Part shown: positions 12,651 to 14,457 of the stretch, in pieces
Numbering within the stretch: the first letter of the stretch is position 1
Layout of the letters: every line of letters begins with the position of its first letter
Assembly (NCBI GenBank): GCA_900549345.1
Contig: UROC01000049.1
Span: 1-14,457 of the forward strand
Source of the DNA: an uncultured Collinsella sp.
Lineage (GTDB): Bacteria; Actinomycetota; Coriobacteriia; Coriobacteriales; Coriobacteriaceae
Length of the DNA: 14,457 bases
Direction of reading: 5' to 3'
Translations under genes and position numbers: made by a program
Notes under the pieces: generated by a model
What the model saw: the letters and a program-made list of their open reading frames with translations, nothing else
The model's database searches: none
Told to the model about the DNA's origin: nothing

Positions 12651-13325
12651 ATGCGCATCTTGGTCGTCGAGGACGAGCGGGCGCTGTGCGATGCGATCGC
12701 ACGCAGCCTGCGCAACTTAGCCTATAGCGTCGACTGCTGCTACGACGGGCAGCAGGCCCTCGATCTGCTCGATGTCGAGACCTTTGATCTTGTCGTGCTC
12801 GACCTCAATCTCCCCCATGTCGACGGCATGACCGTGCTCAGGCAACTCAGGACAACTGATTGTGAGACCAAGGTGCTTGTGCTCTCGGCACGTGGCGAGG
12901 TCTCCGACAAGGTAGCGGGGCTCGATGCGGGCGCCAACGACTACCTCACCAAGCCGTTCCATCTTGACGAGCTGGCGGCACGCATACGCAGTCTCACGCT
13001 CAGGCGCTTTACGCAAAACGACGTTGTTCTAGCCTGTGGATTGTTGAGCTTTGACACCAAGGCGCGCCTCGCCTCCGTGGGCGGCGAGACCCTATCCCTC
13101 ACGCGCAAGGAGACCGGCATCTTGGAATACCTGATGCTTAACCAGGGGCGGCCGGTGAGCCAGGAAGAGCTTATCGAGCATGTATGGGACAGCAGCGTCA
13201 ACAGCTTTAGCAACGCAACCCGCGTTCATATCTCGTCGCTCCGCAAAAAGCTACGCAGCGCTTTGGGATACGACCCGATTCGCAATCGGATTGGAGAGGG
13301 CTACGTTATGGAGGATGGAGAATGA
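12651..13325 (+). CDS. OmpR/PhoB-family response regulator
   Basis: A 224-residue regulator of standard length. The receiver domain (1-115) has the acidic pocket Glu7/Asp8, phosphoacceptor Asp51 in VVLDLNLP, the switch serine in LVLSA (Ser79) and Lys101 in YLTKPF. A winged helix-turn-helix (about 125-222) follows, with LSLTRKETGILEYLMLNQG, the recognition helix region SNATRVHISSLRKKL and the wing RIGEGYVM. The start ATG has AAGGAGA (12639-12645) upstream. The kinase gene overlaps its end, and the Fe-S/TlpA operon diverges from its promoter region, so that operon is the first candidate for a target. The natural signal is not evident. Confidence 0.95.
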   Translation: MRILVVEDERALCDAIARSLRNLAYSVDCCYDGQQALDLLDVETFDLVVLDLNLPHVDGMTVLRQLRTTDCETKVLVLSARGEVSDKVAGLDAGANDYLTKPFHLDELAARIRSLTLRRFTQNDVVLACGLLSFDTKARLASVGGETLSLTRKETGILEYLMLNQGRPVSQEELIEHVWDSSVNSFSNATRVHISSLRKKLRSALGYDPIRNRIGEGYVMEDGE

Positions 13326-14449
13326 AAGGGCTTTCGCTGCAATGGCGCATAACGATTATGACGGCACTGCTGACGTGTGCGGCATGCGTACTGACGAACT
13401 GCTTGGTCGGCTATACGGGCATGCGCTACATGGATGCCATCGGCAGCGACATCTCGGCCTTTAACGCAACCGGCGAAGATTCGCTCCAGGCGTTCGACCC
13501 AACGAAAGCGGCCCTCGATGACAAGGTCACAATCGTCGTAAATGACGCACAGGAGTCTTTTGGCACGACAGCCTGGTACATCACGGCTGGAGTCACACTC
13601 CTTGGCGGCGCGCTGGCATACTTTGTGAGCGGCCGTGCACTCAAACCGCTACGGGCTTTTGCAGCTCAGGTTGAGCGTGTGCAGCCTGACAACCTAAGCG
13701 AAATCAGACTCAATGAAGATGTGCCCACCGAGCTACAACGATGCAGCGCCTCTTTCAACGACATGATCGCTCGTCTTGGCGAAGGGTTCTCTGCACAGCG
13801 TCAGTTTACCGGCAACGCCGCACACGAGCTTCGCACCCCGCTCGCCCTTATGCAAGCACAGATTGAACTATTCATCTCCGAGCACTCCGGTTTGCAACCC
13901 GAAACAGCCGAGCTGCTCGGCCTGCTACAAGAACAAACTGAGCGGATGTCGCGGATGACCAAGGTGTTGCTCGAGATGAGTGAGCTCCGCAGCGTTCCTT
14001 GCGAGGACGATGTTGAACTTGGTCCCTTGTCCGAAGAGGTCCTCACCGACCTTGCGCCACTTGCCGAAAATAAGGGCATAGCCCTCAATTGTGCTGGAGA
14101 CGCTTTAGTAATCGGGAGCGACACGCTCCTCTATCGGCTGGTGTTTAACCTGGTCGAAAATGCCATCCGTTACAGCCGCCCCGGCTCGACTGTCAACGTC
14201 TCCATCTGCGACAACAACAGCCGCGTGTTCCTGCGAGTCGAGGACCAGGGCCCGGGAATACCCAAGCAGTACCACGAGAGCATCTTCCAACCGTTCTTTC
14301 GCCTGGATAAATCCCGCAGCAGGGCATACGGCGGCGCAGGACTCGGACTCGCGCTCGTTTGGGAGATTGCAGCGCTTCACGGTGGCGCCGTAGAGGCCGA
14401 AGCAAGTTCCGAGGACGGGACCACCATGCTCGTAAGCCTTCCAAAATGA
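13322..14449 (+). CDS. Sensor histidine kinase (HAMP-HisKA-HATPase)
   Basis: A 375-residue membrane kinase that would phosphorylate the adjacent regulator. Membrane helices lie at about 9-30 and 84-103, enclosing a short external loop of some 50 residues without a recognised sensor fold. HAMP covers about 104-156; HisKA has His168 in AAHELRTPL. The ATPase domain shows the N-box FNLVENAIRYS (Asn280), G1 DQGPGI (308-313), FRLDKSR, and G2 GGAGLGLAL (337-345). The gene appears complete. Its ATG (13322) overlaps the regulator's stop in ATGA, with GGAG just upstream, so the pair is translationally coupled. The first membrane helix contains C19-A-A-C22 and C27, an uncommon cluster that might sense redox state; that is speculation. 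Eight bases remain after the stop, so nothing can be said about what follows. Confidence 0.95.
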   Translation: MKGLSLQWRITIMTALLTCAACVLTNCLVGYTGMRYMDAIGSDISAFNATGEDSLQAFDPTKAALDDKVTIVVNDAQESFGTTAWYITAGVTLLGGALAYFVSGRALKPLRAFAAQVERVQPDNLSEIRLNEDVPTELQRCSASFNDMIARLGEGFSAQRQFTGNAAHELRTPLALMQAQIELFISEHSGLQPETAELLGLLQEQTERMSRMTKVLLEMSELRSVPCEDDVELGPLSEEVLTDLAPLAENKGIALNCAGDALVIGSDTLLYRLVFNLVENAIRYSRPGSTVNVSICDNNSRVFLRVEDQGPGIPKQYHESIFQPFFRLDKSRSRAYGGAGLGLALVWEIAALHGGAVEAEASSEDGTTMLVSLPK

Positions 14450-14457
14450 TCTGTAGC

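Overview
The window reads as chromosome of a GC-rich Gram-positive anaerobe, most likely a coriobacterium of the Collinsella type. The evidence is codon choice, the set of gene families (CoA-disulfide-reductase/rhodanese fusion, NapH-like Fe-S protein beside a TlpA lipoprotein, TipAS regulator) and a short palindrome (ATGTGACAAAGGGAC and its complement) between genes. The genus is an inference from memory of such genomes, not something computed here.

Left part (1-2200): a broken TrmO-like gene on the minus strand. Diverging from it is a regulator with an unusual order of domains (XRE helix-turn-helix, zinc ribbon, TipAS drug-binding domain), followed by a small glutaredoxin. Next comes a compact unit: a 55-bp stem-loop, tandem TTGTNTACAA palindromes, a 35-codon ORF coupled to a ribbon-helix-helix antitoxin-like gene, and a second near-identical stem-loop.

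Middle (2200-8600): a tRNA-dihydrouridine synthase on the minus strand, two plus-strand membrane proteins (one DUF3592-like, one unrecognised), a strong terminator, and a 1084-residue ABC ATPase-permease fusion on the minus strand with a very large outside domain. The 31-bp palindrome occurs beside dus, at the stop codon of the ABC gene and, decayed, after the CoA-disulfide reductase gene.

Right part (8600-14457): largely thiol redox. On the minus strand, in transcription order, are a 48-residue CXXC peptide of the CD1871A type, an overlapping polytopic 4Fe-4S protein and a TlpA-like thioredoxin lipoprotein. After a terminator come half a rhodanese gene and a CoA-disulfide-reductase/rhodanese fusion. 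A two-component system (OmpR-type regulator and HisKA kinase, overlapping by ATGA) diverges from the CXXC/Fe-S/TlpA operon across an 89-bp gap. A reasonable working model is an electron route from the cytoplasm through the Fe-S membrane protein to the external thioredoxin lipoprotein, possibly controlled by the divergent two-component pair. That model is inference.

Nothing in the window is a clear new defence or mobile system. The least explained parts are the stem-loop-flanked small-ORF/RHH unit, the XRE-zinc ribbon-TipAS protein and the truncated rhodanese.
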